Positions 20,786 to 29,094 of a DNA stretch of 64,000 nt are shown piece by piece (position 1 is the first letter of the stretch; the number at the start of each line of letters is the position of its first letter). The translations under genes and the position numbers were made by a program. The stretch is from Virgisporangium aliadipatigenens (lineage in GTDB: Bacteria; Actinomycetota; Actinomycetes; Mycobacteriales; Micromonosporaceae), in contig NZ_BOPF01000008.1 of assembly GCF_016863615.1 (NCBI RefSeq), positions 248,001 through 312,000 of the forward strand, in the 5' to 3' direction. The notes under the pieces were generated by a model. It had not been told where the DNA came from. It saw only the letters and a list, made by a program, of their open reading frames with translations, and ran no database searches.

Positions 20786-20792
20786 GGCGCAA
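20776..20792. promoter_or_regulatory. Candidate ClgR box
   Basis: The sequence CTTCGCTTAGGGCGCAA overlaps the cinA stop codon 86 bases upstream of the clgR start. It matches the ClgR-type operator plan TTCGC-N5-GCGnA, which I recall from Corynebacterium, Streptomyces and Mycobacterium. ClgR proteins often regulate their own gene, so autoregulation is plausible. Not experimentally supported here. Confidence 0.4.
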
Positions 20793-20877
20793 CCGTGCGG
20801 GGGAGGATGCCGCTGGGGCGATCAGCGGGTACGGTGGCAGTGCCGTAGGCATATCCCTTCGGCAGCCGGGAGGTGCC

Positions 20878-21315
20878 ATGATCCTGCTTCGTCGGGTCCT
20901 CGGCGACGCGCTGCGGGCGCGGCGACAGGCCCAGCACCGCACGCTGCGTGAGGTCAGCGGCGCCGCCAACGTGAGCCTGGGCTACCTGTCCGAGATCGAA
21001 CGCGGTCAGAAGGAAGCGTCCAGCGAGCTGCTCTCGTCCATCTGCGACGCCCTCGGTGCGCAGCTGTCCGAGGTGCTCCGCGAGGTGAGCGACACCCTGG
21101 AGCTGGCCGAGCTGACGGCCGCCGAGGGCCTTCGCCCGGTGCCGGTCGGCAGCGACGGCGAGGCGTTCGCGCCCGCTGCGGCCCCGGCCCCACGCGACGG
21201 CTCCGTGACCAACTTCGTGGGCGACGGTGGCGTCTCCGTGGCCGTGCGCCGCGACGGGCCGCTGCGGACCACTCTTAAGGCGACCCGGACGCGCGACATC
21301 ATCCGCGCGGCCTGA
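20878..21315 (+). CDS. clgR: ClgR-family XRE-type transcriptional regulator
   Basis: A 145-residue regulator with a Cro/C1-type helix-turn-helix at about 22-60 ([31 protein letters not shown]). That sequence, including [18 protein letters not shown], is characteristic of ClgR, the activator of clp protease and envelope-stress genes in actinobacteria. The C-terminus ends in Ala-Ala (DIIRAA), which may be a ClpP degradation signal as in other ClgR proteins. AGGTG-type purines (GGGAGGTGCC) precede ATG 20878. pspA follows after 157 bases and pspM after that, the clgR-pspA-pspM order of M. tuberculosis. Confidence 0.9.
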   Translation: MILLRRVLGDALRARRQAQHRTLREVSGAANVSLGYLSEIERGQKEASSELLSSICDALGAQLSEVLREVSDTLELAELTAAEGLRPVPVGSDGEAFAPAAAPAPRDGSVTNFVGDGGVSVAVRRDGPLRTTLKATRTRDIIRAA

Positions 21316-21472
21316 TCCGCATCCCGGTTAATGGGTGAGGTCCCTGGAATGACCCCTAGGACCGGTGACGGAGATGGCGGTCGCCTGCCACGATGGAACC
21401 CGCGTCGACGTTGCGGGGCGGCTCCGCCGATAACGAGCCGGCCGTAGCTGGGGGAGAGGAGACCGCGACATC

Positions 21473-22342
21473 ATGGCGAGTCCGTTCGTCAAGGGCTGGA
21501 AGTACCTCATGGCGCTGTTCGGCGCGAAGATCGACGAGTACGCCGATCCGAAGGTGCAGATCCAGCAGGCGGTCGAGGAGGCGCAGCGCACCCACCGGGC
21601 GCTGGTCCAGCAGGCAGCCGCTGTCATCGGCAACCAGCGCCAGCTGGAGATGAAGCTCTCGCGCACCATGGGCGAGGTCGAGAAGCTGCAGAACTCGGCG
21701 CGTCAGGCGATCGTGCTGTCCGACCAGGCCCGCGCGCAGAACGACCCGGCCAAGGCGGCCGACTACGAGAACGCCGCGCAGGCGTTCGCCACGCAGCTCG
21801 TCGCCGCCGAGCAGAGCATGGAGGATCTCAAGACCCTCCATGACCAGGCGCTCGGTGCGGCCGCTCAGGCACGGCGCGCGGTGGAGAACAACTCCATGAT
21901 CCTCCAGCAGAAGCTCGCCGAGCGCACCAAGCTGCTCAGCCAGCTCGAGCAGGCCCGGATGCAGGAGACCATCGCCCAGTCGCTGGAGTCGATGAGTTCG
22001 CTGACGGCGCCCGGCACGACGCCGTCGCTGGACCAGGTGCGGGAGAAGATCGAGGGCCAGTACGCCCGCGCGCTCGGCCGCGCCGAGCTGGCGAGCAACT
22101 CGGTCGAGGGCCGGATGCTGGAGATCCAGAAGTCCACGCTGGACATGGCGGGCGCCTCGCGCCTGGAGCAGATCCGGGCCGGCATGCACGGTCCCGCGGT
22201 CAGCGCCGCGCCGCAGCAGCCCGCCGTGGCGGCCGGCAACGGTCAGGCCGCGGCCGCCACCGACGGGGCGAGCGTGGCCCGGCTGGACCAGATCCGCGCG
22301 AGCATGAACAAGCCGCAGCCGCCCGCCGGCGGCGCCGCGTAA
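21473..22342 (+). CDS. pspA: PspA/IM30-family membrane-stress protein
   Basis: A 289-residue, almost wholly helical ESCRT-III-like protein that coats and stabilises stressed membranes. The N-terminal amphipathic region [38 protein letters not shown] is typical. Long coiled coil fills residues 25-215. The C-terminal part contains a duplicated short motif, [11 protein letters not shown] and [11 protein letters not shown], separated by an Ala/Gln/Pro linker. A strong ribosome site (GGGGGAGAGGAG) precedes ATG 21473. It lies between clgR and pspM; in mycobacteria PspA binds both partners. Confidence 0.93.
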   Translation: MASPFVKGWKYLMALFGAKIDEYADPKVQIQQAVEEAQRTHRALVQQAAAVIGNQRQLEMKLSRTMGEVEKLQNSARQAIVLSDQARAQNDPAKAADYENAAQAFATQLVAAEQSMEDLKTLHDQALGAAAQARRAVENNSMILQQKLAERTKLLSQLEQARMQETIAQSLESMSSLTAPGTTPSLDQVREKIEGQYARALGRAELASNSVEGRMLEIQKSTLDMAGASRLEQIRAGMHGPAVSAAPQQPAVAAGNGQAAAATDGASVARLDQIRASMNKPQPPAGGAA

Positions 22343-22358
22343 GGGCGGGGGCGCCCCG

Positions 22359-23114
22359 ATGGCCGACGCCCGTTCCAAGCATCTACGCAAGGTCCGTCGC
22401 GGGCTGCGGGGTGCCCGCCGCTGGTCGATCCAGGCGGGTGCGCTCGCCGGTGCCAGCGCGATTCTCGTTCCCTACGCGGGGATCGGACTGCCCGACGCCG
22501 CGTGGGTGGCGGCCGCCGGGGGTTCGGTCATCGCAGCCGTCTGGCGGTGGCGGGACTATCGCGCGCTGGCGGCACTTCCCGTTCCCGAGCCGACGCCCGA
22601 CGACATGGTGCGCCGGCTGACCGGGGTGGTGGGTGCGCTGCCGGCCGGGCAGAGCGCGCTGGACGAGCTGCGGCGGCAACGTTCGCGGCTGCGGCTGCGG
22701 GGGCTCGCCGTGGCGCCCTACTGGCAGCGGCTCGACCGGGCCTCGGTCACGCTGACCGGGCTGGCCGGGCGACTCAGCGGGCCGGCTTCCGATGCGGTGC
22801 TCGAGGCGTTCGTGGTCGAGAAGGGGCTGCGGGAACTGGCCGCCCGGGGCGCCGACGTCGAACGCGCGCTGCGGATCTCTCCGGCCGAGAGCCGGCCCGC
22901 GTTGCAGGCGGCGCTGGATGATCTCGTTTCGCAGTTGGCCGACGGGGTCACCGCGTTCGAACGGCTGGTCGCGGCCGCCGCGGGTTATGTGGCGGAGGAC
23001 GGGCGGCTCGGGGCGAAGTACCTGGACACGGCTACCGCGCGGTTGACCGAGGCGACGGATCTGCTGCGGGGGATCGCGGCCGGGCTGGCGGAGTTGCGTC
23101 AGCAGCACCCGTAG
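22359..23114 (+). CDS. pspM: PspM-like membrane partner of PspA (Rv2743c family)
   Basis: A 251-residue protein beginning with a basic stretch (SKHLRKVRRGLRGARRWS), then two adjacent membrane spans (IQAGALAGASAILVPYAGIG; AAWVAAAGGSVIAAVW), then a helical cytoplasmic domain ending in LLRGIAAGLAELRQQHP. This matches the layout of mycobacterial PspM, which anchors PspA at the membrane; position behind pspA supports the name. Sequence identity could not be measured here. The start is ATG 22359, 16 bases after pspA. Confidence 0.75.
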   Translation: MADARSKHLRKVRRGLRGARRWSIQAGALAGASAILVPYAGIGLPDAAWVAAAGGSVIAAVWRWRDYRALAALPVPEPTPDDMVRRLTGVVGALPAGQSALDELRRQRSRLRLRGLAVAPYWQRLDRASVTLTGLAGRLSGPASDAVLEAFVVEKGLRELAARGADVERALRISPAESRPALQAALDDLVSQLADGVTAFERLVAAAAGYVAEDGRLGAKYLDTATARLTEATDLLRGIAAGLAELRQQHP

Positions 23115-23198
23115 GGCTCTGCTTGGCGGGCGGCTCCCCGGGTGGCCCCCGGGCTCACCGAGGACGCCGTCCCGGCGGCTGCGGCATGCGGCGCTAGC

Positions 23199-24161
23199 GT
23201 GAGGCGCGTGTTCACGGACATCGAAGCGTTCGGCAACGCGTTGGTCGACAGCGGCCTGCCGCCCGTGCTCAGCGGCCGCCACGACAGCGGTGAATTCCGG
23301 GCCGGCGTCGTGGCCCGGGCACTGGGCCCGCTCCGGCTGATCGCGTTGAACACCCCCGCCGGCGAGTGTTTCCGGGACGCCCGATGCGCCCGCGAGGCCG
23401 ACGAGCGGTTCTGGCAGGTCGAACTGATGACCCGCGGCCACGCCCGCGTCGAGCAGGGCCGCCGGGCCGCCGAACTCGGCCCCGCCGACGTCGTTCTCAT
23501 CGATCCCGCGCGCCCGGTGCGCTTCGCCAGTACGGCCTCCACGCACGTGACACTGCTGGTGCCGCGCCGCGAACTGCGACTGCGCACCGGCGACGCCGAA
23601 CGCCTGGCGGGTGTGCGTTTCCCGGGAGATCACGGCCCGTGGGCCCTGGTGGCGTCCCTCGCCCGGGAGATGGCGCGGTCGCTGCGCGGGTTCGGGGCGG
23701 GGGCGGCGGACCGGTCGGCGGCGGCCGTCATCGAACTGGTCTCGGTAGCGCTCGAGGCCCAGTTGGGCGACCCGCGCCCGGGGCCGGACGAGGCGCTGCG
23801 GGAGCGCATCGTCGGCTACATCGAGGCGCGGCTCTCCGATCGCGAACTCGCACCGGCCGGGATCGCCGCGGCGCACCACATCTCGCTGCGCCGGTTGCAC
23901 AGGCTGTTCGAGGATCAGCCGTTGACCGTCGCGGCACTGATCCGCCGGCGCCGCCTGGAACGGTGCCGTGCCGACCTGATGCGCCGCGACCGCACGGTGA
24001 CGGCCGTGGCCGCGCGGTGGGGGTTCGCCGATCCGGCGCACTTCAGCCGGCTGTTCAAGGCGACGTTCGGGTACAACGCGGCGACGCTGACCGCCGGCGA
24101 GCGCACCGGCCCCGCCGACGCGTCCGAGTGCGCATCGCCCGCCGGCGCGCCTCGGCGCTGA
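23199..24161 (+). CDS. AraC family transcriptional regulator
   Basis: A 320-residue regulator. The N-terminal part resembles the AraC-binding-like (cupin_6/AraC_binding_2) ligand domain (FWQVELMTRGHARVEQGRRAAELGPADVVLIDPARPVRF). The C-terminal 100 residues form the double HTH: ISLRRLHRLFEDQPLTVAALIRRRRLERCRADL and VTAVAARWGFADPAHFSRLFKATFGYNAA. Start is uncertain: GTG 23199 or GTG 23208, neither with a good ribosome site. A SnoaL-like gene follows in the same direction after 87 bases and is the likely target. Confidence 0.83.
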   Translation: MRRVFTDIEAFGNALVDSGLPPVLSGRHDSGEFRAGVVARALGPLRLIALNTPAGECFRDARCAREADERFWQVELMTRGHARVEQGRRAAELGPADVVLIDPARPVRFASTASTHVTLLVPRRELRLRTGDAERLAGVRFPGDHGPWALVASLAREMARSLRGFGAGAADRSAAAVIELVSVALEAQLGDPRPGPDEALRERIVGYIEARLSDRELAPAGIAAAHHISLRRLHRLFEDQPLTVAALIRRRRLERCRADLMRRDRTVTAVAARWGFADPAHFSRLFKATFGYNAATLTAGERTGPADASECASPAGAPRR

Positions 24162-24171
24162 GGTTCAACGG

Positions 24172-24185
24172 CCGTGCGCGCACGG
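24172..24185. promoter_or_regulatory. 14-base perfect palindrome between AraC and SnoaL-like genes
   Basis: CCGTGCGCGCACGG is a perfect palindrome flanked by the partly symmetric TTCAACGG and TCAACG, located 64 bases before the SnoaL-like start. It could be the binding site of the adjacent AraC regulator or simply the AraC gene's terminator stem; no U-run follows. Confidence 0.3.
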
Positions 24186-24248
24186 TCAACGCGCCAGGCG
24201 TTCCGCCCGGTGAGGATGGTGGCGTTCGGAACGCGGAAAGGTGGGCGC

Positions 24249-24671
24249 ATGGAGCAGTCGGTCGAGGCGATGAGCACGATTCCGACCCGGATGTACGAGG
24301 CCTGGAATCGCGGTGACGTCCCCGGCTTCTTCGCCGACTTCGCCGAGGACGCCGTCTTCGCGGAGCTGGAGGGGACCATCTACACGCGCCGCCAGGACAT
24401 GATCGCGGCGCACGAGACGCTGTTCGACACGGTGCTGAAGGGGTCCCGGCTGGAGCGCGGCGAGGTGCACTTCGCCCGGCTCGTGAGCCCCGGGGTGGGA
24501 GTGGTGCACAGCCGCGTCGGGATCCGGATGCCGGGCGAGGCGGAGCCGCCGGCGACGCGCTTCTCGATGCAGCTGTTCGTCGTGGTGTGGCGGGAGGAGC
24601 GCTGGGTGGTGGTGGCGTTGGAGAACGCCCGCCTGCTCTCCCTGGAGATGATGGCGGCCCTCGAAAACTAG
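24249..24671 (+). CDS. SnoaL-like/DUF4440 (SgcJ/EcaC type) NTF2-fold protein
   Basis: A 140-residue NTF2-like protein: TIPTRMYEAWNRGDVPGFFADFAEDAVFAELEG, RRQDMIAAHETLFDTVLKGSRLERGEV and TRFSMQLFVVVWREERWVVVALENARL. This pattern is that of the SgcJ/EcaC family, small cone-shaped proteins with varied ligand or isomerase roles. ATG 24249 sits 6 bases after AAGGTGGG. It is downstream of the AraC gene and convergent with nei2, whose stop is 4 bases away. No catalytic residue assignment is possible. Confidence 0.8.
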   Translation: MEQSVEAMSTIPTRMYEAWNRGDVPGFFADFAEDAVFAELEGTIYTRRQDMIAAHETLFDTVLKGSRLERGEVHFARLVSPGVGVVHSRVGIRMPGEAEPPATRFSMQLFVVVWREERWVVVALENARLLSLEMMAALEN

Positions 24672-24674
24672 GAC

Positions 24675-25508
24675 CTAATCCCGGGCCAGGGTGGGGCGCG
24701 ACACCGTGCCTTCCGGAACGGCGCCGGGCTGGCACTGCGGGCACCAGTACGTGATCCGGTTGTGGTCGCCCTCGGCGGCGCGCCGGATCGTGGTCCCGCA
24801 GCGCCGGCACGGCGCGCCGGCCCGTTCGAAGACCCAGTGTTGTTCGCCGCGGCGCAGCGAGCCGGTGGTGGCCTGGTTCCAGCGGCCGCGGTTGGCGGCG
24901 AGCAGCCGATGCGCCAGGGCCACCACGGCCGGCAGGTCGGCGACTCCGTCCACTGTGGTCCACGGGTTGAGCCCGCGCAGGAACAGCGTCTCGGCCTTGT
25001 AGAGGTTGCCGATCCCGGCCAGGTTGCGCTGATCCAGGAGGGCGTCGGCGATCGCGCGGTCGGGGCGTTCGCTCAGCCGGCGGACCGCCTCGGCGGGGTC
25101 CCAGTCGGCGCCGAGCAGGTCGGGGCCGAGGTGCCCGACCAGCCGGTCCTCGTGCGGGGTGCGCACGAGGTCGAGTTCGTGCAGGTGGTAGCCGACGGCT
25201 ACGCAGTCGTCGGTGCGCAGGACCACCCGGATGAGGTGCGCGGGGCGGCCGCTCCACCGTTCGCGGGGGCCGAAGACGCGCCACGTGCCGTCCATCCGCA
25301 GGTGCGAGTGGAGCGTCCAAGGTGCGCCCGCGGTGTCGGTGAAGCGCGTCAGGAGATGCTTGCCGCGGCTCGCCGAGCCGACGACGTTCCATCCGATGAT
25401 GTCGGCGGCGGCCAGGCGGGGGACGCGGAACTCGGCCCCGGTCAGCGTCTTCCCCACCAACCGGTCCAGCACGCGCGCCGTGTTCCAGACGGTGTCGCCT
25501 TCGGGCAT
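24675..25508 (-). CDS. Endonuclease VIII-like DNA glycosylase/AP lyase (Nei2)
   Basis: A 277-residue Fpg/Nei glycosylase removing oxidised bases. The catalytic N-terminus MPEGDT (P2, E3) is intact. The H2TH helix region is QRNLAGIGNLYKAETLFLRGLNPW. The zinc finger is present as CRRCGTTIRR...ITYWCPQC (C-x2-C...C-x2-C). MPEGDTVW and the finger resemble mycobacterial Nei2 more than Fpg, which would start MPELPEV. The start ATG 25508 faces a divergent GNAT gene 111 bases away. Confidence 0.92.
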   Translation of the reverse strand: MPEGDTVWNTARVLDRLVGKTLTGAEFRVPRLAAADIIGWNVVGSASRGKHLLTRFTDTAGAPWTLHSHLRMDGTWRVFGPRERWSGRPAHLIRVVLRTDDCVAVGYHLHELDLVRTPHEDRLVGHLGPDLLGADWDPAEAVRRLSERPDRAIADALLDQRNLAGIGNLYKAETLFLRGLNPWTTVDGVADLPAVVALAHRLLAANRGRWNQATTGSLRRGEQHWVFERAGAPCRRCGTTIRRAAEGDHNRITYWCPQCQPGAVPEGTVSRPTLARD

Positions 25509-25568
25509 CAGCCCATACTGCCCTCAACCGCTACGGACCGCCCCCGGCGCGGCGCGCGAATGTACGAA

Positions 25569-25584
25569 AGTACCGCGACGTACT
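25569..25584. promoter_or_regulatory. Inverted repeat in the nei2/GNAT divergent promoter region
   Basis: AGTACCGCGACGTACT has 5-base perfect arms (AGTAC/GTACT) around a 6-base spacer, in the 111-base gap between the divergent nei2 and GNAT starts. A related TGTACGA occurs on both sides (25561 and 25604). It may be an operator serving both genes; the evidence is only symmetry. Confidence 0.3.
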
Positions 25585-25619
25585 GACACCTTTAATCCTT
25601 CTTTGTACGATCTCTCACC

Positions 25620-26090
25620 ATGTCGACTGTCACGGTGAGACCGGCGACCGCGTCGGACCTGCCGGCGCTCGCGCGGCTGTCCGGTGGACTGTTCGCGATC
25701 GACGCCGGTCAATTCGACCCGTGGACCGACCAGGAATGGCCGGCCCGTGACGGGGAGACCTACTTCGGCAAGCTGATCGCCGGCGACGCGTCCGCGATCT
25801 GGCTGGCGGAGCTGGGCGACGAGCCGATCGGGTACGCCACCGGCAAGCTGGGCGGGCCGTACAGCACCCGGCCGGTGTCGGTGGCGGACCTGGAGAGCGT
25901 CTTCGTGGCGGAGGGGCATCGCAGCGGCGGCGCCGGTGAGGCGTTGGTGCGGGCGTTCCTGGCGTGGGCGCGGGACCAGGGGGCCGAGCTGGCCCAGGTG
26001 ACGGCGTACAGCGGCAATGTCCGCGCGCAGGCCTTCTACCAGCGCGTCGGCTTCCACCCGCACACCGTCACCCTCGAGATGAGCCTTTGA
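25620..26090 (+). CDS. GNAT family N-acetyltransferase
   Basis: A 156-residue acetyltransferase with N-terminal VTVRPATASDLPALARLSGGLFA, acetyl-CoA loop in LESVFVAEGHRSGGAGEALVRAFLAWA (here SGGAG in place of the usual RGxGxG/A) and the closing AYSGNVRAQAFYQRVGFHPHTVTLEMSL. The intact core suggests an active enzyme; the substrate is unknown. It is divergent from nei2, and its stop is 13 bases from the convergent SAM hydrolase stop. Confidence 0.88.
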   Translation: MSTVTVRPATASDLPALARLSGGLFAIDAGQFDPWTDQEWPARDGETYFGKLIAGDASAIWLAELGDEPIGYATGKLGGPYSTRPVSVADLESVFVAEGHRSGGAGEALVRAFLAWARDQGAELAQVTAYSGNVRAQAFYQRVGFHPHTVTLEMSL

Positions 26091-26103
26091 GAAGGAGCAG
26101 GCG

Positions 26104-26898
26104 TCAGTTCGTCGCGGCGCGTTTGGCGAGTCTCAGGGTGTCGCCGGGGGCCACGCCCAGCGCTACTACCGCGCGGCCGCCGTTGACCGCCACGGCGACG
26201 CGTTCGGCGGAGTCGACGTAGGCGATCAGGGTGCCGGCGCCGGCGTCGCCGAACGTGCGGACCCGGGTCGCGCGCAGGCCGCCGACCAGGATGTCCTCGC
26301 CCAGTTCGTCGAGCGTGCCGCCGGGGGCGGCGAGTTGGACGTTGCCGAATCGGTCGACCGCGGTCACCTCCGCCTCCAGCCAACCGGTGCCCACCGTGAC
26401 GAGCGGATCGGGCAGCCGCACCAGCGTCGACGGGTCGGCCTCGCTGCCGGCGGTGGCGGGGTCGGCGCCACCCGCGAGCCGCGCGGCCACCGGCGCGAAC
26501 ACGTCCCGCCCGTGGAACGTCGGCGAGACGGTGTCGGCGTGCCACTCCGGATCGTCGAGCACGATCACCCGCTGGATCCCGCCCAGGGCTTCGGCCGCCG
26601 CCGGCAGCAGCCCGTTGTCGGGGCCGACGAGCAGCCCGCCCGCGGCCACCACGACGATGCCGCGCCGCGCCGTGCACACGCCCGGGTCGACCACCGCCAC
26701 GTGCACCGACTCCGGCAGGTGCGGAACGGTCTGCGCGAGAACCGTCGCCCCCTGCGACACCTCGCCGGGCGGCACCAGGTGGGTGACGTCGATGACCCGC
26801 GCGTGCGGCGCCTGGCGGGCCAGCACTCCGTGGCACGCGGCCACGAACCCGTCGGAGAGCCCGTAGTCCGTGGTGATCGAGATCCAGTCGTATCGCAT
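26104..26898 (-). CDS. SAM hydrolase (DUF62/SAM hydroxide adenosyltransferase)
   Basis: A 264-residue DUF62 enzyme that splits S-adenosylmethionine with water to adenosine and methionine. The hydrolase triad is visible as D71 (VVDPGV), R78/R79 (TARRG) and H129 (TFHGRD). Other family blocks are ITTDYGLSDGFVA, VGPDNGLL and VDRFGN. The roughly 20-residue insertion that marks fluorinase/chlorinase is absent, so halogenase activity is not expected. Position 75 is Cys where DPGVG is usual. The upstream acyltransferase stop is only 4 bases before this ATG, so the two are one leftward operon. Confidence 0.9.
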   Translation of the reverse strand: MRYDWISITTDYGLSDGFVAACHGVLARQAPHARVIDVTHLVPPGEVSQGATVLAQTVPHLPESVHVAVVDPGVCTARRGIVVVAAGGLLVGPDNGLLPAAAEALGGIQRVIVLDDPEWHADTVSPTFHGRDVFAPVAARLAGGADPATAGSEADPSTLVRLPDPLVTVGTGWLEAEVTAVDRFGNVQLAAPGGTLDELGEDILVGGLRATRVRTFGDAGAGTLIAYVDSAERVAVAVNGGRAVVALGVAPGDTLRLAKRAATN

Positions 26899-26902
26899 CC
26901 GT

Positions 26903-28015
26903 TCATTCTTTCCCGTTGCGGCGTCGGCTGAAGAGCCAGATGACCGGCAGCGTGCACAGCAGCGGACCGATGATCGCCAATGGCCGGGAGAACCACCAGA
27001 TCGCGTCGGGCGGCATGCGGTCGTCGAGTTCGGGGTCGAAGACGGCCCACTGCACGAAACGCGAAATGGCCATGCCGGTCATGTGGAACAGGAACAGCGG
27101 CAGCGCGAACCGGTTCACCAGATCGCTGGCCGTCCGGAAGCGCGGCTTCTCGAGGGCGCGTTCGGTGGCGGGGCGCACGAGCTGGGCCACCCCGGCCTGG
27201 AACATCAGCAGCGCCACCATCACGAACGTCGGCGGCGCCATGTTGGAGAAGCGGTCGCCCGGCACCCCCACCATCGATCCCGGGTAGAGCCCCGAGAAGA
27301 CCAGTCCCACCAGGCCGAAGAGCCCGCCCCAGGTGACGGCCCAGTGGATGCGCCGCGGCGCGCCGGCGAGGTGTTCGTAGAAGAACCCGGCCTGGTGCGC
27401 CAGCCCCCACACGATCACCATGTTGGCCCAGCCGACGCCGGGCACCTTGTAGTTGAAGCGCAGCACGTCCACGCACATGGCCGCGCCGGCGAGCCACACG
27501 AGCACCAGAACGCCGTAGCGCCGGTGCAGCCACAGCGCGGCCGGCAGCAGCGCGATGAGCATCAGGTACACGGCGAGGAACCAGAGCGGGCTCACCACCA
27601 GCCGGGTCGCCCGCCCGGCCCACGCGGCGTCGTAGTACCAGCCGACCCAGCTGCCGAGCGCGATCCAGACGACGAGCAGCGCCCCGGCCGGAACGGCCAA
27701 CTGCCGCAGCCGCCGCCCGATGAACGCCCCGAGCGTGACGCCGCGGGCGTGCACCCGTTGCCAGGAGCGCAGGTGCACGAAGCCGCCGATGTAGAAGAAG
27801 AGCGGCATCACCTGGAAGAGCCACGTGACGAGCCAGAACCCGCGGGTGAAGCCGAGCGGGCTGGTGGCGTGCGGCCCGTCGGCGCGCCAGTCGACGATGG
27901 TGAACGCCCAGTGCCAGATCACCACCACGACGAGACTGAGCGCGCGCAGCCAGTCGACGTATCGGTTGCGCTCGCCGTGCTTCTGAACGGCAGGCGCGGG
28001 GGCGGCGGTCGACAT
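26903..28015 (-). CDS. Acyltransferase 3 family membrane protein
   Basis: A 370-residue integral membrane acyltransferase: RNRYVDWLRALSLVVVVIWHWAFTIVDW at the N-terminus (with the conserved R-x-D-W-L-R-A and H), then about ten spans, PLFFYIGGFVHLRSW, SPLWFLAVYLMLIALLPAALWL and ALPLFLFHMTGMAI. These enzymes acetylate or acylate sugars, lipids or antibiotics. ATG 28015 (MSTAAPAP) was preferred over GTG 28033, which adds six residues. It is the first gene of an operon with the SAM hydrolase; the substrate is unknown. Confidence 0.85.
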   Translation of the reverse strand: MSTAAPAPAVQKHGERNRYVDWLRALSLVVVVIWHWAFTIVDWRADGPHATSPLGFTRGFWLVTWLFQVMPLFFYIGGFVHLRSWQRVHARGVTLGAFIGRRLRQLAVPAGALLVVWIALGSWVGWYYDAAWAGRATRLVVSPLWFLAVYLMLIALLPAALWLHRRYGVLVLVWLAGAAMCVDVLRFNYKVPGVGWANMVIVWGLAHQAGFFYEHLAGAPRRIHWAVTWGGLFGLVGLVFSGLYPGSMVGVPGDRFSNMAPPTFVMVALLMFQAGVAQLVRPATERALEKPRFRTASDLVNRFALPLFLFHMTGMAISRFVQWAVFDPELDDRMPPDAIWWFSRPLAIIGPLLCTLPVIWLFSRRRNGKE

Positions 28016-28214
28016 GCCATCCAAAGATGTCACCCGCCGGCGGGGCCGGCAATCCGGTGGAAACCCTGATGCCGTACCGATACCGTTCCCCCTCGTGCGT
28101 CATCTCGTGATCTGTCCGCCACCCGCCGCCTGACGGGCGGCGACACTCCGACAGCAGGCGGTTGCCGCCCGGTCCGGGTCCTTTGTCGATCACGACCGGT
28201 CGGGAGACCTTCCT

Positions 28215-29084
28215 TTGACGCGTCCTTCTTCCACCCTGTCCGTCGGACGGGGTCTGAGTTATGTCTGTTTCGCCGCGGTGGCCTGGGGTGCCGGCGCGAT
28301 CGCGGCCCAACTGCTCTACACGCGGGCCGGCCTCGGGCCGCTGGCGGTGACGTTCTGGCGGTTCGTCGGCGGGACCGCCCTGTTGGCGCTCTACCTGCGG
28401 CGGCTGCCGCGGATCGACGGTTCGCTGTGCTGGACCGGGCTCGGGTTGGCGGTCTTTCAGGCGGCCTACTACGCGGCCGTCACCTGCACCGGTGTCGCCG
28501 TCGCCACGGTGGTGACGCTGGGGGCGGGGCCGGTGCTGATCGCCGTGGGCGGCCGCCTCACCGGCGCCGAGCGGGGCGGCCGGACGGCGGTCGTTCTCGC
28601 GGTCGTGGGGCTCTGCGCGCTGGTCGGGGCCGACGGGAGCGGGCCGCGGCCGGCGCTCGGCATCGCGCTGGCGCTGCTGTCGGCGTTCGGGTACGCGGCG
28701 GTCACGCTCCACACGCGGCGGCGCGCGACCGATGCGGACGACGCGCTGGCGCGGGCGTCGGGCGGCTTCGCCGTCGGGACGGTGCTGCTGGCGCCGCTGG
28801 CGTTCGCGGAGGGGCTGCTGCCGGAGGGCGGCGATCCGGCCGTCACGCTGGGGCTGCTGGCGTTCCTGGGGCTGGTGCCGACGGCGCTCGCGTACGGGCT
28901 CTTCTTCGCCGGCCTCACCGTCGTCAGGGCCACGACCGCGTCGGTGGTCGCCCTGATCGAGCCGGTCACGGCCGCCGTCGCCGCCGTTCTTCTGTTGGGG
29001 GAACGTCTCAGCCGGCCCGCCGTTCTCGGCACGGTGATGTTGCTGACGGCCGTCCTGGTACAGGCCCGCGAGGAGCGTCAGTAG
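28215..29084 (+). CDS. EamA (DMT superfamily) transporter
   Basis: A 289-residue ten-span transporter made of two EamA repeats (for example [22 protein letters not shown] and [12 protein letters not shown] onward; the second ends [24 protein letters not shown]). The conserved [15 protein letters not shown] block near the end is typical of drug/metabolite exporters. The likely start is TTG 28215, preceded by GGGAG at good distance; no ATG or GTG is available in frame before the conserved region. The 199-base gap to the left (28016-28214) holds the divergent promoters and little else recognisable. Confidence 0.87.
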   Translation: MTRPSSTLSVGRGLSYVCFAAVAWGAGAIAAQLLYTRAGLGPLAVTFWRFVGGTALLALYLRRLPRIDGSLCWTGLGLAVFQAAYYAAVTCTGVAVATVVTLGAGPVLIAVGGRLTGAERGGRTAVVLAVVGLCALVGADGSGPRPALGIALALLSAFGYAAVTLHTRRRATDADDALARASGGFAVGTVLLAPLAFAEGLLPEGGDPAVTLGLLAFLGLVPTALAYGLFFAGLTVVRATTASVVALIEPVTAAVAAVLLLGERLSRPAVLGTVMLLTAVLVQAREERQ

Positions 29085-29094
29085 GGTTTTCACC

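Noticed and set aside
23199-24671. AraC/SnoaL-like pair as part of an antibiotic biosynthetic cluster
   Set aside because: No polyketide, peptide-synthetase or tailoring genes lie nearby; NTF2-fold proteins are common outside clusters.
26104-26898. Possible SAM-dependent fluorinase/chlorinase
   Set aside because: The insertion loop diagnostic of halogenases is absent and the hydrolase Asp-Arg-His triad is present.
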